From the NCBI RefSeq assembly GCF_027942865.1, contig NC_134509.1, forward strand, positions 35,700,197-35,764,196: a stretch of 64,000 nucleotides of DNA, given 5' to 3'. The translations under genes and the position numbers were made by a program. This document shows positions 11,042-22,700 of the stretch, one piece after another. Each line of letters opens with the position of its first letter. The first letter of the stretch is position 1. The DNA is from Odontesthes bonariensis (lineage: Eukaryota; Chordata; Actinopteri; Atheriniformes; Atherinopsidae). The notes beneath the pieces were generated by a model. It did no database searches and was not told the origin of the DNA. It was given only the letters and a program-made list of their open reading frames with translations.

Positions 11042-11260
11042 GAACCTGTATTAAATTGGGCCAAAGGTAATTTCTATCTGTGCCCTTGTTGTAGCATGCG
11101 CATGGTGGAACGCCCTCTCCGCCCTTGTTCCTGGATCAGGATATAGCGTGAGGAGGTACGGCCAGCATACATAGCCTCTGTCCCCAAGCAGGACACCATT
11201 GAACTCTCCGGCAGAATAAGAGAAATGTTGGATGGATATACATGTGTTAAGACTTGGCAA
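11042..11260 (-). pseudogene. HARBI1-like DDE nuclease fragment
   Basis: Minus strand reads FNGVLLGDRGYVCWPYLLT followed by a FHHAHATTRAQIEITFG segment. The LLGDRGY block carries the second acidic residue of the Harbinger DDE nuclease, and the R..-E-.-.-FG block precedes the third. Only this central part is legible. Together with the Myb-like gene on the opposite strand it identifies the 3.4-kb element as Harbinger. Confidence 0.75.
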
Positions 11261-11735
11261 TTGGATGCAATATGTGCCTTATATGGCTATTTATAATAAA
11301 GTGTGACGAGCACTTTAAATTCCTTAAGATGACCTCTACACCTGACCTCTCATTAGATTACCAAAATTCTGCCTATGCTACACCTTACTTCCAAAGTGCA
11401 CTCCTTCGGGTAAGTAAAATTCTCACGCCTTGTGCAAACCTCTGTGCCAGTGAGGATGCTCGGAAGATCCAAGAATTATGAACTGATCCCGGCCATTTAG
11501 CCTCAATGTTGGAAATGAAATGACCTCCATCACAGATCATCTGTATGCTCGGAGGATAGAAGTCAATGATGAGGTTTCACAGGGCATAAACGTAACATTG
11601 CTCAGCATTACTCAAAGGGGTTGATGTGGTATTTTTCAAAATGAGAAATCCAGTTCAGAGACTATGGACAATTATCCCCAAGTGTACCTGTACATTTAGG
11701 ATATGGAAAAATGTTTGGTTTACATAGTCAGCCTC
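11261..11735. other. Harbinger interior, non-coding
   Basis: Sequence between the nuclease fragment and the L2 tail. Short open frames only; no recognised domain. Confidence 0.35.
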
Positions 11736-11985
11736 CACGGGTCCAGCAGGGGCCTGGACAATGTGACAATGTTTAAATCCAGACTGAAAACAGTTCTATT
11801 TAGATGTGCATATGACACCTGAAAGTATTTTATCTGCACTCTTCACTTTTAAATTAATTAATTAATGATTTTTTTTGTTTTTTGGAATGATTTTATTGCC
11901 TTCTTGTGATTTTATGTAGCTGTAAAGCACATAGAATTGCCTTGTGTACGAATTGTGCTCTACAAATAAAATTGCCTTGCCTTGG
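11736..11985 (+). mobile_element. L2-type LINE 3' end
   Basis: A short coding end (..FKSRLKTVLF..) is followed by a 3' UTR that finishes tgtgctctacaaataaaattgccttgccttgg. The AATAAAATTGCC terminal motif with a short repeated tail is characteristic of fish L2/Maui-like elements. Confidence 0.7.
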
Positions 11986-12740
11986 ATGAGTACATGGGCA
12001 CAGTGTAGTGCACTGATAACATTAGGGAAGACTGAGGGAGATGATGAACTTAATGCAAATACTTCAGCCAGTAGGTTGTTTTACATTATCGGCTACTGTA
12101 AATGTGGAGCAGCAGCCTGAAAGGACAGAGGTCATATTTTTAATATGGTATGATGTTTTAATTCCTGCGTTTTATCTAATATCTTGTTTGTACAGTGTCC
12201 TTGACTGTTTTGAAAGGAGCTTTCAATAATTTGTATTATTAACATTATTACCTGTCCCCCATTTTTCTGAGTCTGGTCCTACATGGGTGTAGATCGGATG
12301 TTTGTTAGGTATTGATTAGTTTTAATGAATACCATGTTCTCTCTCATTTAATTTCATGTTCAATACGTGTGTATAGTTGCGTTTCTTTAGTTGCACTGGC
12401 ACCGACTGATTGATTTTTCGAGACAGTGAAAGTGGTGATATGATAACCACAGTTTTTGTTTAGTTTTTTAGACAAGACATGAGTTGCGGGAGCGCAGAAT
12501 TCTTGGTGAACATTTCTTTCCGGAGTCCGTTTCAGCCGGTCGGACATTTTTTGAGTTGCAGCTAAGCTAAGCCTCAACTTTAGCCTGCCCGAGACCAGGC
12601 TAGTTCAGCAGCATAAACTACCATGGTTACTCAGCGGGCGTTCAAATAAGCCACCTTTATGGAACGGAACTCTTGCTAAATTTAGCCAGAAGTAGCAAAA
12701 TAAGCCAGGCTTTCCGCTTAGCCAGCTTTTAGGAATACCC
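11986..12740. other. Right arm of the 3.4-kb Harbinger
   Basis: Non-coding arm leading to the right terminal inverted repeat. The last 150 bases hold several copies of a gccaggct/tagcc-type motif, also seen near the left terminus. Confidence 0.4.
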
Positions 12741-12745
12741 CCCTG

Positions 12746-12890
12746 GACAGCTTTCTCTGCAGCTGCAACAGCACGAAGACGACCAGGCAGACCTACAGCC
12801 ACAGGGTCCAATTTTGCTAAGAAAAAAGCTACGGGCCTTTGCTTTCCCCCATGTTCCTGCATAAGAACAGATGTCATACAACCACAACTG
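12746..12890 (-). pseudogene. Endogenous retrovirus pol remnant, RT connection region
   Basis: Minus strand reads a KQRPVAFFLAKLDPVAVGLP segment and then AVAAAEKAVQ, the connection between reverse transcriptase and RNase H in gammaretrovirus-like pol. It continues in frame into 9124-9360 once the Harbinger insertion is removed. Confidence 0.7.
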
Positions 12891-12989
12891 GTTCACAGCC
12901 TTTTATCAAACCCACATCATATTTGCTTTTAGACCAAAGATCAGTGGGCACATGGGTAACGAAGACAGATCTGTTTCAGATGAAAAAAA

Positions 12990-14655
12990 AAAAACATGAA
13001 TGAATTTAAACATGATGAATCTTTCTCTTTCAACTGGTGTGGTTCCAACCTTTTTTAAACATGCAGTTGTCGAACCTGTACTTAAAAAGCCAAATCTGGA
13101 CCCATCGCATCCTAAAAACTATAGGCCAATTTCTAAGCTTCCTTTTCTGTCCAAACTCTTAGAAAAAATAGTGTCAGAGGAACTTGCAGTGTTCCTTAAG
13201 GGAAAAAACGTCCTGGATAAATTTCAGTCCGGTTTTCGCAGTAACCATTCCACGGAAACTGCCCTTATTCGAGTTTCCAGTGACATCATGATGGCAGCCG
13301 ACTCTGGTGAAAACACTGTTTTGGTTTTATTGGACCTTTCGTCTGCTTTCGATACTGTTGATCATGGCATTATGAGAAACAGACTCAAAGAGTTAGGATT
13401 ATCTGGTTTGGTTTTAAAATGGTTTGATTCTTACCTTACCGAAAGAACTTTTAATGTGTTTGCAAACGAGTTCTTCTCCGAAACAGCAGACCTGACATGT
13501 GGGGTACCACAGGGCTCGGTTTTGGGGCCGATTCTGTTTTTATTGTATATTCTTCCTCTGGGACAGTTAATTAGCCAGTTCCAAAGTGTCTCCTACCATC
13601 TTTATGCGGATGATATCCAGCTGTACTGTTCCTTCAAGAACTCTGAGCTACACAAACTGTCCTCCTTAACCAGCTGCTTGACGAGCATCAAACAGTGGTT
13701 AAGTGAAAACTTTCTCCAGCTAAACTCGGACAAGACAGAGACTCTAATCATTGCTCCAGAAAACCGGATCCCACTTATTAGCCGCCACATGGGAAGCCTT
13801 GGCTCATCCATCCAGTCGAGTCTCCGGAATTTAGGTGTTGCCTTTGATTCAGCCATGTCATTTCAACAACACACAAAAACATTGATCAGGAGCTGCTTTT
13901 TCCAGCTGAGGAACATCTCAAAGCTGAGAACCTTAGTGTCAAAGGTGGAACTGGAGATGATCATCCATGCTTTTATTTCATCCCGCCTAGACTACTGTAA
14001 TAGTCTTTTTACTTGCCTGAGCCAGAAGGATCTTCATCGTCTCCAGGCTGTTCAAAACTCTGCTGCTAGGCTTTTAACCCACACTAAGAAAAGAGCGCAC
14101 ATCACACCGGTTTTAGCTGAACTACACTGGCTCCCAGTCCGTGTCAGGATTCATTTTAAAATTCTAGTGCTCACTTTTAGAGCTCTGAATAATCAGGCCC
14201 CTGCCTATATTTCTGAGCTGCTGACACTTTATAATCCTGCACGTTCTTTAAGATCCTCTGACAAATGCCTGCTGGTCATTCCGCACACGCACTTTAAAAC
14301 CAGAGGGGATCGAGCCTTTCAATCAGTGGCCCCGAGACTGTGGAACGCACTGCCACTTTCTTTGCGCACTTTAAACTCTGTGGAGCCTTTTAAAAAGCAG
14401 CTGAAGACCTTGCTGTTTAGACAGACTTTTAGTTAAGGTGAAGGTTTTTTTTTTTTATGACATTTTGTTTTATGTTTGATGTTGTGTTTTGATGTGTATG
14501 TGTAGCTGTGTGTTCAGTGTTTTTTTTTTTGTTTTTTTTTTTGTTTTGTTTTTTCCCTTGTTTTTTATTCTGATCTCACTGTGAAGCACTTTGTGAATCC
14601 TTTTCTGCGAAAAGTGCTATATAAATAAATTTTACTTACTTACTTACTTACTTTA
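12990..14655 (+). mobile_element. L2/Maui-like LINE, 5'-truncated, with CTTA-repeat tail
   Basis: The element holds most of ORF2 and ends ..gtgctatataaataaattttacttacttacttacttac, an L2-type terminal stem with a tandem TTAC tail. The 5' end is truncated near 12990, just after an A-run. It abuts the retroviral fragment on its left. Confidence 0.85.
13000..14436 (+). CDS. L2 ORF2 reverse transcriptase, open 478-codon frame
   Basis: An uninterrupted frame covers the RT palm and C-terminal region of an L2-clade LINE. Visible motifs in order: KNYRPISKLPFLSKLLEKI (motif 0/1), FQSGFRSNHSTETAL, catalytic aspartate in LLDLSSAFDTVDH (motif A), [13 protein letters not shown] (motif B), YADD at 13603-13614 (motif C), LNSDKTETLI (motif D), and a C-terminal domain with LQAVQNSAARLLTHTKKRAHITPVL. 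In a complete element ORF2 also has an N-terminal apurinic-type endonuclease, which is missing here by 5' truncation, so this copy cannot move itself. The first ATG is an internal Met, not the native start. An unbroken frame this long suggests a fairly recent insertion. Confidence 0.88.
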   Translation: MNLNMMNLSLSTGVVPTFFKHAVVEPVLKKPNLDPSHPKNYRPISKLPFLSKLLEKIVSEELAVFLKGKNVLDKFQSGFRSNHSTETALIRVSSDIMMAADSGENTVLVLLDLSSAFDTVDHGIMRNRLKELGLSGLVLKWFDSYLTERTFNVFANEFFSETADLTCGVPQGSVLGPILFLLYILPLGQLISQFQSVSYHLYADDIQLYCSFKNSELHKLSSLTSCLTSIKQWLSENFLQLNSDKTETLIIAPENRIPLISRHMGSLGSSIQSSLRNLGVAFDSAMSFQQHTKTLIRSCFFQLRNISKLRTLVSKVELEMIIHAFISSRLDYCNSLFTCLSQKDLHRLQAVQNSAARLLTHTKKRAHITPVLAELHWLPVRVRIHFKILVLTFRALNNQAPAYISELLTLYNPARSLRSSDKCLLVIPHTHFKTRGDRAFQSVAPRLWNALPLSLRTLNSVEPFKKQLKTLLFRQTFS

Positions 14656-14689
14656 CTTCAGTCACACTTTTTCGGACTGATCCAGTAAC

Positions 14690-15525
14690 ACATCTTCGGA
14701 CTGATTCAAAAGTTTCACTTACCCGTGAAATCTCTGTGTCATTAATGACACAACCTACCCCACTGACTTCTCCTCTTCTGTTCTCTCTGCTCTCCCTGCC
14801 CCTGAATCTTTTTCTCTTCTATCCCCTGACACTTCTACTGATCTTCTTCTCTCCACCCTGTCCTTCTCTCTGGACAAACTCTGTCCCCTCCCCTCCAGGC
14901 CTGCACGCTCAGCTCCACCTGCTCCTTGGCTGTCGGACTCAGTGCGTACTGAGAGGCGGAGCTTGAGGGCGGCTGAGCAAATGGAGGAAAAGTAAACTCC
15001 CTGAGGACCTTCTTGCCTTCCAGTCTTTGCTTTCCACTTTGTCCTCCTCTCTCTCTGCTGCAAAAACTGCCTTCTTCTGTAACAAAATTCAAACTTCTGC
15101 TTCCAACCCCAAAAAACTCTTTCAAACTTTCTCGTCCCTCCTCCAACCCCCACCCCCACCCCCTCTTCCCTCCTCCTCCCTCCTCCCTGATGATTTCGCC
15201 AACTTCTTTGACAAAAAGTTTCACGATATCCGATCTTCCTTCCCTCACCCCCCAGCTGTCCACACCACCCACACTTGTCGCTCTCCCACTCCTCCCTCTC
15301 TACCACCTTCTCCCTCACCTCCCTCTCTGTCCCACTTCTCTCCCCTCTCTGCAAATGAGGTCCTTCACCTTGTAACATCCAGCCACCCCACCACATGTTC
15401 CCTTGACCCAGTCCCTTCCCCTCTCCTTCATTCTGCTGCACCTAATCTTCTTCCTTACCTGACCCACCTCATTAACACATCTTTGACATCAGGCTCGTTT
15501 CCTTCTCCAGTTAATCCTTGAACTT
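14690..15525 (+). mobile_element. L2-related LINE fragment, endonuclease-RT linker
   Basis: Plus-strand frames, broken by indels, read RKSKLPEDLLAFQSLLSTL, AAKTAFFCNKIQTSASNPKKLF, DDFANFFDKKFHDIRSSF and HLVTSSHPTTCSLDPVPSPLL. The NKI..NP..LF, FF..KI and T.SLDP.PS..L blocks are the linker and start of RT in L2-type ORF2. The strong C/T bias of the strand makes the complement look like long purine-rich frames, which are shadows. Confidence 0.7.
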
Positions 15526-15994
15526 GGTTTTGCTTGCTTGGTTTCTGACATAATACAGAAAAAGTTCAAAACACTTAGATAAGTTTTGGTCAGGGAAAGC
15601 TAGATGATTTGCAACAATGTAATTTTACAACAACAGTAACTTTTAAAATTGGAGCACTTAAAATTGGGGCATTTAAAGCCTAAAGTAGCTTACACTTAGG
15701 TACAGAAATAATGGAACAGTAATATTTAACGACTTAACTGTGACATCTTTGCTGTTACTGGGTATCTATAATGTATCTTTTTTATATGAGAATTTAGATA
15801 AGCAGTGAGAATAGTTTTGCTCTCATCCCCTTTTCAATTTACATTTAAAGTACAGGTCCTGTCTTTTTTTGTCTAATAATGTTTAGTCTTCATTGACACC
15901 TTGACCCACCCATGCCTTTTTGTTTGTCTTGTATGTGCTTTCATCTTTTATTAATAAAGTGTTGGTCGATTATAGAGTCTATATGATATTTTAT
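15526..15994. other. Intergenic AT-rich sequence
   Basis: No coding frame or recognised element between the LINE fragment and the SINE. Confidence 0.4.
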
Positions 15995-16350
15995 GGGCTG
16001 CACGGTGGTGTGGTGGTTAGCACCATCACCTCACAGCAATAGGGTTCCAGGTTCAACTCCCAGCTGGGGCCTTTCTGTGTGGAGTTTGCATGCTCTCCCC
16101 GTGTATACGTGGGTTCTCTCTGGGTACTCCGGCTTCCTCCCACTGTCCAAAAACATGCATGTTAGGTTAATTGGTGACTCTAAAATTGTCCTTAGGAGTG
16201 AATGTCAGCATGTGTGGCCCTGTGATGGACTGGCAGCCTGTCCAGGGTGTACCCTGCCTCTCGCCCATTGACCACTGGGTAGGCTCCAGCTCCCCTGCGA
16301 CCTGACCGACAGATTCAGCAGGTATAGAAAATGGATGGATGGATGGATGA
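15995..16350 (+). repeat. tRNA-derived SINE, near full length, (GGAT)n tail
   Basis: The head gggctgcacggtggtgtggtggttagcaccatcacctcacagcaatagggttccaggttcaac has tRNA A-box-like (tggttagcac) and B-box-like (ggttcaactcc) promoter segments for RNA polymerase III. A conserved body of about 200 bases follows, then ..cccctgcgacc..gcaggtatagaaaatggatggatggatgga. Other copies in the window: 6477, 19778, 21365, 56335 (+) and 57574, 5206 (-). Confidence 0.85.
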
Positions 16351-16449
16351 TATTTTATTTGCTATCAATTCAAAAAACAAGTTTTAACGTTACATTTCTT
16401 TCTTTGCATCCTAATAATTGGCTTGATTAAATTTCCCTGCCATATATAA

Positions 16450-16520
16450 CCTAAATTGGATTAAGCAGGTGTAGAAAATGGATGGATGGAGGTAGAAAAT
16501 AGATGGATGGATGGATGGGG
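16450..16520 (+). repeat. SINE 3' tail fragment with ATGG repeats
   Basis: Two consecutive copies of a (ggtgtagaaaatggatggatgga)-type SINE terminus, with variable numbers of ATGG units. Confidence 0.6.
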
Positions 16521-16740
16521 TGTGCACAAGAGAACAATGACCAAATATGTATTACTACAGTGACATCTGCTGGACAGAACTTATACTAATGGTCAGAAGG
16601 AAATTCAATCAACTAATTGATGAAGTTCACCTGCTCAGACAGGAAATGAAGATAGGAGTTGAATTGACCCTGCGATGGTTGCCTTGACTTCATTTTGACA
16701 CTTAATTGAAAGGTTTAGCTGAAAAGGTTTGGATATTAAA

Positions 16741-19700
16741 ATGACACCAAAGAGCAATTTGAACTTTACAAGTGCATTGCTCGTATTTCTGCTGACATTC
16801 GGCAAATTTTGGAAACGCTGTGATGCACAGGTATTTTTCTGTTCACTGAAATCAGCTTGTTTTCAGTTAACAGTAACATTAATTCTGTCTCTGTTGCTGT
16901 TTTATGTGTAGGAGAACACAGAAGGAGCCCCCAGACCTCAAGGTGAGACATCCTTCAATTTTACTTTTGCTACTTTAAAGTAATATTGAGTGGCTCATGC
17001 TGTCATAATCCTGGCAGCTTGTTTTTATTCTTGTTAACAAGTGGACACTTTTTGACAAAACTGATCAAACAAAAAACTTGAACCATACTGTTGCTCTGGT
17101 TTACAGATCTCTTCTTTTCCATGAATATTCATGCCTTAGTTTATTTGGACTGAACATGATGTACACCATTCTGCTGCTGTAAAAACTATTAAGATTGCCA
17201 AATATACATTATTCTGCAACCAAAAACTGTATTCAAATCATGCACTCTACTTGTTTGCATATTTTTCTTAAAAACTACAGGGATCAGGTGTTTTAATTCA
17301 GTAATGGGTTGTTTAAATATTAAAATCTGTATTTGAATGGTGTTTTATGTTGTACATTTAGTAGAAATTTATCAGCAAGAACATAAGCGCTTTGACATAT
17401 TAGAATAATATTTGTTTGATTTTTACATGGGATTTTGTAGATACTGAGAGCTCAAAAATTATGAATAGATAATTCTGTACCATTGATTATTCAAACTTGG
17501 TATCCGAGCTTTGTAATTTCAACGTATTTGCTTGCAGCTGTTCTTGAATAACATACACATTTTGACTATATATTGGTTATCCTACAGTATTGCAATGATC
17601 TACAATCAATGGCTGAGTACCATGTTGGAAAAGCTCCTAAAATGTTTAATCTGCAAAATAGATTATGCAGATTAAACATAATCTATTAAACTGGTTTGTT
17701 TATGTAAAGTTGTCTCCCATTCAGAACGGCATGGTGATGGAAGTGCTTTTTTCGCCTTACGGAGTTGCCACCAGCTGCTGCATAGTGACAGCGGTGAGTT
17801 TTTCTCCCCCGACTATCTGTGCTCCAATCCACCCCTGTGGTGCAACTGGACCATCCAGGTTGATCCTGAGAAGAGGATTCATCTCCACCTGGAGGACTTA
17901 ACCCCTGACAAGACCTGCCAATTCAAACAGGACCAGATTCACGTGGATGAGCCAGTTGGCCATTTAGGGGGCCAGAAGGTGCTGCAGAAGTGCTGGCAAG
18001 AGGCCAAGTACACGTCCTCCTCCAACACTTTGTACGTGGTGCAACTGATTGGTGGCTGGCCAAGCCCTTCTTACAGGGGCTTCTATGGTCGCTACCAGGC
18101 ATTTGGACCACCAGTGGTTTACAATCCACAGGAAGGCTTTACAGGGAGAAGCAAGGTGCCTGAACCATCTCCTGGTCTGACAGACTTGGGTGATTTTGGA
18201 TCAGTTTTCAATGGTGAACAGATGGAGTTGGCAAATTCTGAAGTGATGTATGATTATTATGATCAACATTTAGCCATGACTGCTGGGATGCCGTGGGAAT
18301 CTGAGGCTGCAGATGGAGATATAGAGGTGGGTGCACAAATACGCTGGATTAATGACTATATTCTTAACTGTGGAAGTGGTAAAGTTTAAGCAACTAAATT
18401 AAGCATAGAAACTCTGATCTGACTGATTTATTGACAGGTTGTAAAAATGCAGTAGTCAATATTTCGTGTTCAAACAATGTGTCAAAAACTACACCGAAGA
18501 GGATGTTAGAGATAAAGAGAGAAAACTTATTACAATCACTAAAAATAAATCATGCAATTGGGCTCATTGAAGTAGAATTTCTTAATCTTTATCTCTTTGT
18601 TTTGATTGCTGTGGCTCACAACTGTCGGGTCATAAGACTGTTTTCTTATGCTGGTACCAGTTGGCCATTTTAGGGCAGCCAGCATTTTTATGGAATGGGA
18701 CTTGAGGCATTATCTCAGTAGGTTATCTGTTAGTGTTAGGGTTTTCATGGAGTATTCACTCTGGTGTAGTATCTTCTGACATGTCCCTAAAAGCTGCAAC
18801 ATATCAGAAACCAGATTGCTACTCTCTGCAATTACCATCGAAACTATAGAATTTAGCAGTGCAGAAACCATCTTGATTCCTTCCATTGATGTTGTTGGAA
18901 TCAAAAATAGTGTCACGCTTGAAGTCATATAAAATGTTTTACCTCATCTTTTCTGCTGAAGCTTAGACCACTACATTATCAGACAGACTAAAGGGGAGAC
19001 GAGGGATGTTCCTGTAAACATTCTCAACATGTCATGCATGCCCAGAGTTTCTCCTCTAGAAAGGCAGTATACATGTTTATTTTCTAGTATTATTGCTTTT
19101 GTGAGACAAATCTTGCAAGACAAATTTGAAATGCCATTCACCCTGTCTTCTCTCAGGAGGGTAAAAACCATTACCCCTCTTCTGAAAACTACAGCCATGT
19201 CCATCATCAGTTCATGGCTTCACCTACAGTGCCAGCATCCATCCAGAGGACATTTCGGTCAGGAAGAGGTGTCGCACATAGCCATTCAAGCCAGTCTGAC
19301 TCAGCGGTTCTCCCTCCATCTCCACAGCAACAACATGACAGTCAACATAATGGGCTTAAACCCAGCACAAATGCCTCAGCAGCAGCACAAAGGAATGTGT
19401 TTGAAGCTTCTACTGCAGATGGTGAGAGCAGGCCACAGAGCAAGACAGAGGGGTGGAAGACTGGTCATGGTTCAGAGCAAGCTACAGATGATCAGAACAG
19501 ACTGAAGGCCAGTGAGGCCTCAGACCAGCTTTCTTCCTCCTCTGTTAGACCAAAAGCACAGCACAATGACCAGAACCATCCTCGCTCCAACATGGTGGAG
19601 CAGCGATCAGACTACAGAGGCAATCGTGAGTAAATTTGAGCTGGAAAATGCTGTCTCCTCAATAACGTTGAATATGTTTTTTCTCCAGTTTAACTTGTTT

Positions 19701-22700
19701 ACATGAACTACTGATACATACTAGATATTTGAGTGTTGTTTCAGGAGTTTGAACTAACAAAAATCCCTTTAAGTAGGGATGCACAGGGTTGTGGTCGTTA
19801 GCACTGTCACCTCACAGCAAGAAGGTTTGTGTTGGCTCTGCAATAGACTGGTGACCTGTCCATGGTGTGTACCCTGTCTCTCGCTCAATTGCATCTGGGC
19901 TAGGCTCTGGCCCTCTCGTAAAGTAGGTATAGAAAATGCATGGATGAATAGGAGTCCTAATTAAAAGTCATAAGATCAGGTTGATTTTCTGTTACGCACT
20001 TTAACTTTTTTGACAAGATGAAATGGGGTTTTAAGAAACCTATGATTGATATCAAAACCTGAACTGCTATTCATTTGTCAAAATTATAATAAATATTTCA
20101 CTATCATTAAGAGGCAAATTTTGTGTAGATATTCCCTGGCAAATATCAGTTGGTAGAATTATGCAGGCACAACTAAAGTTACCATGCAGGTAATTCAAAC
20201 ATATCAGTGGAGTGCTCTGGTTCACACCAGTCTGTGTAAGGGCTGCTCCTAAATAGATTTGGTTTCAATCAGTGTTTAAATACATGGCATAAAACCATAA
20301 AAAAAACACAACGCCCCATATGTATTTTTCAAAAAAAGAACAGAAGTCCCCTGTGCGACACAATGATGAATGGTAAAAGGCCTGCCTTTATATTGAATTT
20401 TTATAGTCTTGTTGACAACTCCGAGCACTTTTACACTACAAGCCATACCCACTTAATTACATATTGGTTAGTCTACATAGTTTTATCCCCCCAGCCTATG
20501 CCTGTATCATACAAACTCACCAATTAATTCACTGATAGCAATATGGAGTTCAATTTGTTGCCCAAAATGACATGCATCTTGCTCTTGGATACTTGGGTAT
20601 TAAATCATTTGCCTTATGATTAGCATTCAAGCACCATTTCCTGAGCCCCAGCCAGTCTATCATTACGAATTATATAATCTCCTATATAAAATGTCCCAGT
20701 TTGGAATTTAAAAATTCCAAATTGTTTTTTGGGTCTCTTCTTTAGAAATCAAGACTGTTCAGGAAAAATACCCAACTTAGTGGCTCAGATAATTCATTAA
20801 GACTTGTAGTTGTGTTTAACTGTGATAGAGTCCTATAGTGGCCATGGAAACGTACAAGACCAAAGCAGGCATTTGTTGTAGATCTATAAAGTCCAGATGA
20901 GTGGTTGGGCTTTTTTGATGGGTTGCAAAAATGCATTACTTTAACTTATAAACCAATAGGCAGTGTCTTTTTTTTAGTTTTAATTTTTTATTTATTTTTT
21001 AATGTTCTTTTGCTGCTTTTTGTGCAACTATAACCATGTGAACAACGTCTTCTAAGACTAATCTTCTTTATTTATTCACTCATTCAATCAAAACCCTTAA
21101 CTTTCCATTAACCCAACAGTCATTTTTGTGGCCAAATCGCACAACCTGTGTTGTCTTTCAGGCTGTAGGACATAATCAAAGTGCATATAGCAATTACCTG
21201 GATGTATAGCACATCCAAGTGATTTATTTATTTTTTTCTATAATTTGTGTGTTGTGCTTTTCTCTCGTAGAGAACATTAAAAATCACTCTGAAGTTCCAC
21301 ATCTTCCTGGTGGTGAGTATTTGACTAACAATTTACATTTAATAATTATTAATTAAAAAAATTATGGGCTCCACAGGGGTGTGGTGGTTAGCACTGTTGC
21401 CTCACAGCAAGAGGGTTCGAGGTTCGAATCCTGGCTGGGGCCTTTCTGTGTGGAGTTTGCATGTTCTCATGGGAATGAGTGAGCGTGGGCGCTTTTGTGT
21501 CTCTGTGTGGCCCTGTATGTTTTGAGTTGAATGAAAAATAACTTTACATCTTTGCTGCCAATAAAATCATTTTTATAGTTTTTATTTATATTAAGCACCA
21601 TTGATGCTTTGTTTTGCTTTTTTGAAGTCCATTTGAGTTTTTCTCTCTAGCAGATTACCTGTTTGAAGTGGCTGTTGAGGTAAATTTCAGTCAGGATTTG
21701 GAGGAGTCCTGGGACAACCTAGCCAGGTTACTGCTACTGTCAGTAAAGGCTTTGGTATGTTGATGAAGAAAGCAAAACAAAAAGGATAATGTTTTCAAAG
21801 GAGCATGAGAAACAGGACATCACCGCTATGTGAAGAGGCTCACTGCACCACTTCATATGTTTCTTTAGATCAGCAAGCAGTTGGATGCTTTGCACAAACG
21901 ACTATCCCTGTCTTCAAAAAGAATAAAAAGGTTGGTTCAGAACGGCCCCACAAACGTCCTGTAGTACACACTGAATTCTAAGTTTGATTTGGGTAATCAA
22001 ATTCTATATAAATCAGGAATGTTGCAAAAGGTAGAACACAAAAGGAAAAAATGATAACACATACTCACTCTGAACTTACATACTACTTCTCTTACACATC
22101 AGTCCTGAGGATAGTTTTTAACCTAAATATTTTTGGAAGGAGAAAAGTAAACATTGTTAATTAGTGGCTCATCTCAAAAACTTTTATCAAAACAACCCCA
22201 TTAACAGCTCATAAACAGAATAGAAGCTGTTAAAATACATGTGATATATCTTGGTTTTGGTTGCAGGTTGAATGCAGGAGCACTGTACATCCTCTGGCTG
22301 CAGATTGGACAAGGGCCTGGAGGTGTGCAGATTCACAGGGCTGTCCACTCTGCCATGCAAGGCCTACTCGCCACAGGTGTTAACCTCAGAGTCAATGGCA
22401 TGAATGCCGTCATCATGTCTGTGTCCACTGCAGGTACAGCAGTGCTTGAGCATTGAGTCCACATGGCTTTGAAGTGTTACTAGGCACTGATCTGTACTGT
22501 CAGCATTCAGTAGGCATATCTGCTCTGAGTACTGAATCTATGCAATAGTGCAGCAGTTAACTGATGCACTTCAGTTTGGGAGAGAAGATACAATTCAGAT
22601 TGTTCAAGGTAGTGCTATCCACTTAAAAAATTACTCCAGCTTAATTTCTTATCAAGGTGCCTCGATTCCCACGGAAAAATAACATAGTTTAAAAAGTTGG

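Larger units (their letters stand above)
9367..12742. mobile_element. Harbinger-type DNA transposon, 3.4 kb, inserted in ERV pol
   Basis: The termini GGGGGTATTCCTA (9367) and complement TAGGAATACCCCC (to 12742) are inverted repeats; homology continues inward with gaps (an AAGCCaGGCT-type block on both sides). CTG occurs at 9364-9366 and 12743-12745, and removing the element with one CTG restores the retroviral frame ..AVQ-ASRDIVGY... It contains a Myb/SANT-like gene (+) at 9597-10081 and a HARBI1-like nuclease piece (-) at 11042-11260, the two-gene set of autonomous Harbinger elements. L2 fragments lie inside it. Confidence 0.8.

Noticed and set aside
14755..15441. 228-codon minus-strand frame rich in Gly/Glu/Arg
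   Set aside because: It is the complement of a C/T-biased LINE linker whose plus-strand reading has recognisable L2 motifs; purine-rich frames stay open by composition alone.
17665..17901. Coding frame through 17665-17901 starting upstream of the CUB exon
   Set aside because: It is in a different frame from the CUB domain. The acceptor cccattcAG at 17723-17724 in the other frame gives the CUB wording and joins exon 2 in phase.
21421..21431. Perfect tRNA B box GGTTCGAATCC as evidence of a tRNA gene
   Set aside because: It belongs to a tRNA-derived SINE; no acceptor stem or complete cloverleaf is present and the same body occurs at several other sites.
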